A program made the translations under genes and the position numbers. Below are positions 31,752-33,121 of a DNA stretch of 33,121 bases, piece by piece. The stretch spans positions 1-33,121 of the forward strand of contig DVHR01000047.1 in the NCBI GenBank assembly GCA_018711925.1, read 5' to 3'. The notes under the pieces are model-generated. The model worked only from the letters and a program-made list of their open reading frames with translations. It was not told the DNA's origin and made no database searches. The stretch comes from Candidatus Coprenecus pullicola (GTDB lineage: Bacteria > Bacteroidota > Bacteroidia > Bacteroidales > UBA932). Numbering within the stretch: the stretch's first letter is position 1; the number at the start of each line of letters is the position of its first letter.

Positions 31752-32990
31752 CTATCTGCGGGGCATAAGCAGGGACGAATCCCCGTAACTTAGGAAACGG
31801 AATCCGTGCTCAAGGGCATAAGCGTAGACTTTTCTCCAGTCCTCCCCGATAAGAGCCGCTATCAACAGCAGAAGCGTGCTGTTAGGCTGGTGAAAATTGG
31901 TTATCAGGTTGGTCACCACCTTGTAACGGTATGATGGAACGATAATTATCCTGGTGCGCCCTACGATACGGTCCAGATTGTTCCGCTCACAATACTCCAG
32001 CAATGCACCGAAAGCATCCTTAACCGGCACATCCTTTATCCCTGACTCATACGGAACCCACTGTCCGACAGGAGACGGAGTCCATCCCGATACCGCAGAT
32101 CCGGCACAGTCCGCTCCGAGCCAGTAAAGTGACTCCAATGTTCTGACACTAGTAGTGCCTACTGCAACAATATCCTTTTTATCAATATTGTTATATATTC
32201 TATTTAAAGTATCAAATGATATCGAGAACGGCTCAGAATGCATCGTGTGACCGGATATCGCCTCACTTTTTACAGGAAGGAACGTACCAGCTCCGACATG
32301 AAGGCAGACATTCTCACACTCTATTTCTCTCCTATTCAACTCTTTCAGCACATTTTCCGAAAAATGCAGACCGGCCGTGGGCGCCGCCACCGAACCTCTA
32401 TACGATGCATACAATGTTTGATATCTCTCATTGTCAATGCTTTCCGAATCACGATGCAGATAAGGCGGAATAGGAACTTTTCCGCACAGTTCCATAACTT
32501 TTGAGAATGGCTCTCCGCCTCTCCAGCGCAAACGCACCTGGACCTTTCCGTCAGACTCCCCCTCCAATACAGCTTCCAAATCCATAGCTTCCAGTGAAGC
32601 ATCATGATTTTCAGGCAAATACAACTTTATCGGCTCGCCTTTCCATTTTTTCTTATTTCCGACAATCACATTCCAGACGCAGGTCGAGGTAGAGGCGAAA
32701 CACAGGTTGTAATCCTCCGGCTCAGCAGGCTCAAGGCAGAATATCTCTATAAAGGCCCCGGTGGCCCGCCTGAAAAGGAGTCTGGCCGGAACAACCTTGG
32801 TATTGTTGAAGACCATCAGGCTGTCGGATGGAATTATCTCCGGCAGGCGGGAGAAAACTGTGTCGGAAATGACACCTTTATTATATATAAGCAATTTTGA
32901 GGCATCCCGCTCCGCCACAGGATAGGAGGCAATGCGGTCCTCAGGAAGATCGTACGTATAGTCTGAAATATTGATTTCGGGTATTGCCAT
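31752..32990 (-). CDS. queA: tRNA preQ1(34) S-adenosylmethionine ribosyltransferase-isomerase
   Basis: Enzyme of 412 aa, longer than E. coli QueA (about 356) because of insertions, as is common in Bacteroidota. Family segments are RIASYPVAERDASKLLIYN, LMVFNNTKVVPARLLFRR, VAAPTAGLHFSENVL, CLHVGAGTFLPVKSE with the downstream HTMHSEPF, VGTTSVRTLES and the C-terminal LITNFHQPNSTLLLLIAAL. It transfers and isomerises the ribosyl part of SAM onto preQ1 in tRNA, the penultimate step of queuosine synthesis. No other queuosine gene is in the window. Confidence 0.97.
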   Translation of the reverse strand: MAIPEINISDYTYDLPEDRIASYPVAERDASKLLIYNKGVISDTVFSRLPEIIPSDSLMVFNNTKVVPARLLFRRATGAFIEIFCLEPAEPEDYNLCFASTSTCVWNVIVGNKKKWKGEPIKLYLPENHDASLEAMDLEAVLEGESDGKVQVRLRWRGGEPFSKVMELCGKVPIPPYLHRDSESIDNERYQTLYASYRGSVAAPTAGLHFSENVLKELNRREIECENVCLHVGAGTFLPVKSEAISGHTMHSEPFSISFDTLNRIYNNIDKKDIVAVGTTSVRTLESLYWLGADCAGSAVSGWTPSPVGQWVPYESGIKDVPVKDAFGALLEYCERNNLDRIVGRTRIIIVPSYRYKVVTNLITNFHQPNSTLLLLIAALIGEDWRKVYAYALEHGFRFLSYGDSSLLMPRR

Positions 32991-33029
32991 CTTTATGCGT
33001 TTTTAGCCGTTTTAACGGACTTTCCGATG

Positions 33030-33061
33030 CAAATCTATACAATATCCAGGTCATCCCCAAA
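33030..33061 (-). promoter_or_regulatory. Promoter of queA
   Basis: On the minus strand TTTG (33058-33061), 20 nt, TAGATTTG (33030-33037), a full match to the Bacteroidota pattern; the queA ATG lies 39 nt downstream. Confidence 0.75.
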
Positions 33062-33094
33062 AAATCGTTTTTTCAATTTTGTTTACACATGTTA

Positions 33095-33115
33095 ATTGCT
33101 TTTGTGCAAAGCAAT
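33095..33115. repeat. Perfect 8-bp inverted repeat at the window end
   Basis: ATTGCTTT (33095-33102) and AAAGCAAT (33108-33115) with a 5-nt loop. There is no long T-tract on either side. It may be the end of a neighbouring unit or a regulatory site upstream of queA. Confidence 0.4.
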
Positions 33116-33121
33116 CGCGAC

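Noticed and set aside
1..33121. CRISPR array, rRNA genes, insertion-sequence transposase or integrase
   Set aside because: No regularly spaced repeats, no rRNA sequence, and no DDE transposase or tyrosine/serine recombinase frame was found on either strand.

Overview
The window looks like a chromosomal segment of a Bacteroidota (Bacteroidales-type) gut or oral anaerobe. Several intergenic spacers carry the Bacteroidota -33/-7 promoter pattern (TTTG, about 20 nt, TAnnTTTG). Shine-Dalgarno sequences are mostly absent, and the gene set (amino-acid fermentation to butyrate, exported lipoprotein, secreted serpin) fits that group. Coding DNA is G+C-rich and spacers are A+T-rich. The genus cannot be fixed from the sequence alone; an Alistipes/Odoribacter-like organism is my guess.

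Left part (1-8.9 kb) is accessory. Positions 1-1710 are a gene-free, C-rich stretch with several inverted and direct repeats. Positions 1711-3307 (minus) hold a small A+T-richer pair: an XRE regulator followed by a CoiA-like protein. A 466-nt spacer (3308-3773) contains tandem minus promoters, an operator-like palindrome and a large potential multi-branched secondary structure. Positions 3774-8686 (plus) form a compact phage-like module: three paralogues of an uncharacterised family, one further unknown protein, then a lysis-type cassette (membrane/coiled-coil holin-like protein, M15 endopeptidase, spanin-like membrane protein). No integrase, terminase, capsid or tail gene is visible. The module ends next to a tRNA-Arg(UCU) gene (8905-8978, minus) that keeps its own terminator.

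Middle part (9.1-12.6 kb) holds housekeeping genes: a nicotinamidase, an exported flavodoxin paired with a flavin-reductase-like protein, a voltage-gated-type K+ channel, and a lipoprotein with an FN3-like domain.

From 27,991 down to 12,630 (minus) runs a 16-gene, nearly gapless operon for lysine fermentation to butyrate, acetate and ammonia. In transcription order it is atoD, kal, kce, kdd, kamA, kamB, kamC, kamD, kamE, atoA, crt, hbd, bcd, etfB, etfA and a secreted serpin. KamA makes beta-lysine, KamDE makes 3,5-diaminohexanoate, and Kdd oxidises it to 5-amino-3-oxohexanoate. Kce uses acetyl-CoA to split this into 3-aminobutyryl-CoA and acetoacetate, and Kal deaminates the former to crotonyl-CoA. 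Bcd/EtfAB reduces crotonyl-CoA to butyryl-CoA, and AtoDA moves CoA from butyryl-CoA to acetoacetate. Crt and Hbd connect acetoacetyl-CoA with crotonyl-CoA. KamB/KamC are probable maintenance (reactivase) proteins for the B12 mutase. A thiolase and a lysine transporter are not in the window. The serpin, whose start codon overlaps the etfA stop codon, is an unexpected member.

Right end (28-33 kb): an MscS channel diverges from the lysine operon and overlaps tail-to-tail with an acyltransferase. The acyltransferase is co-transcribed with a membrane M28 peptidase, and queA lies upstream with its own promoter.
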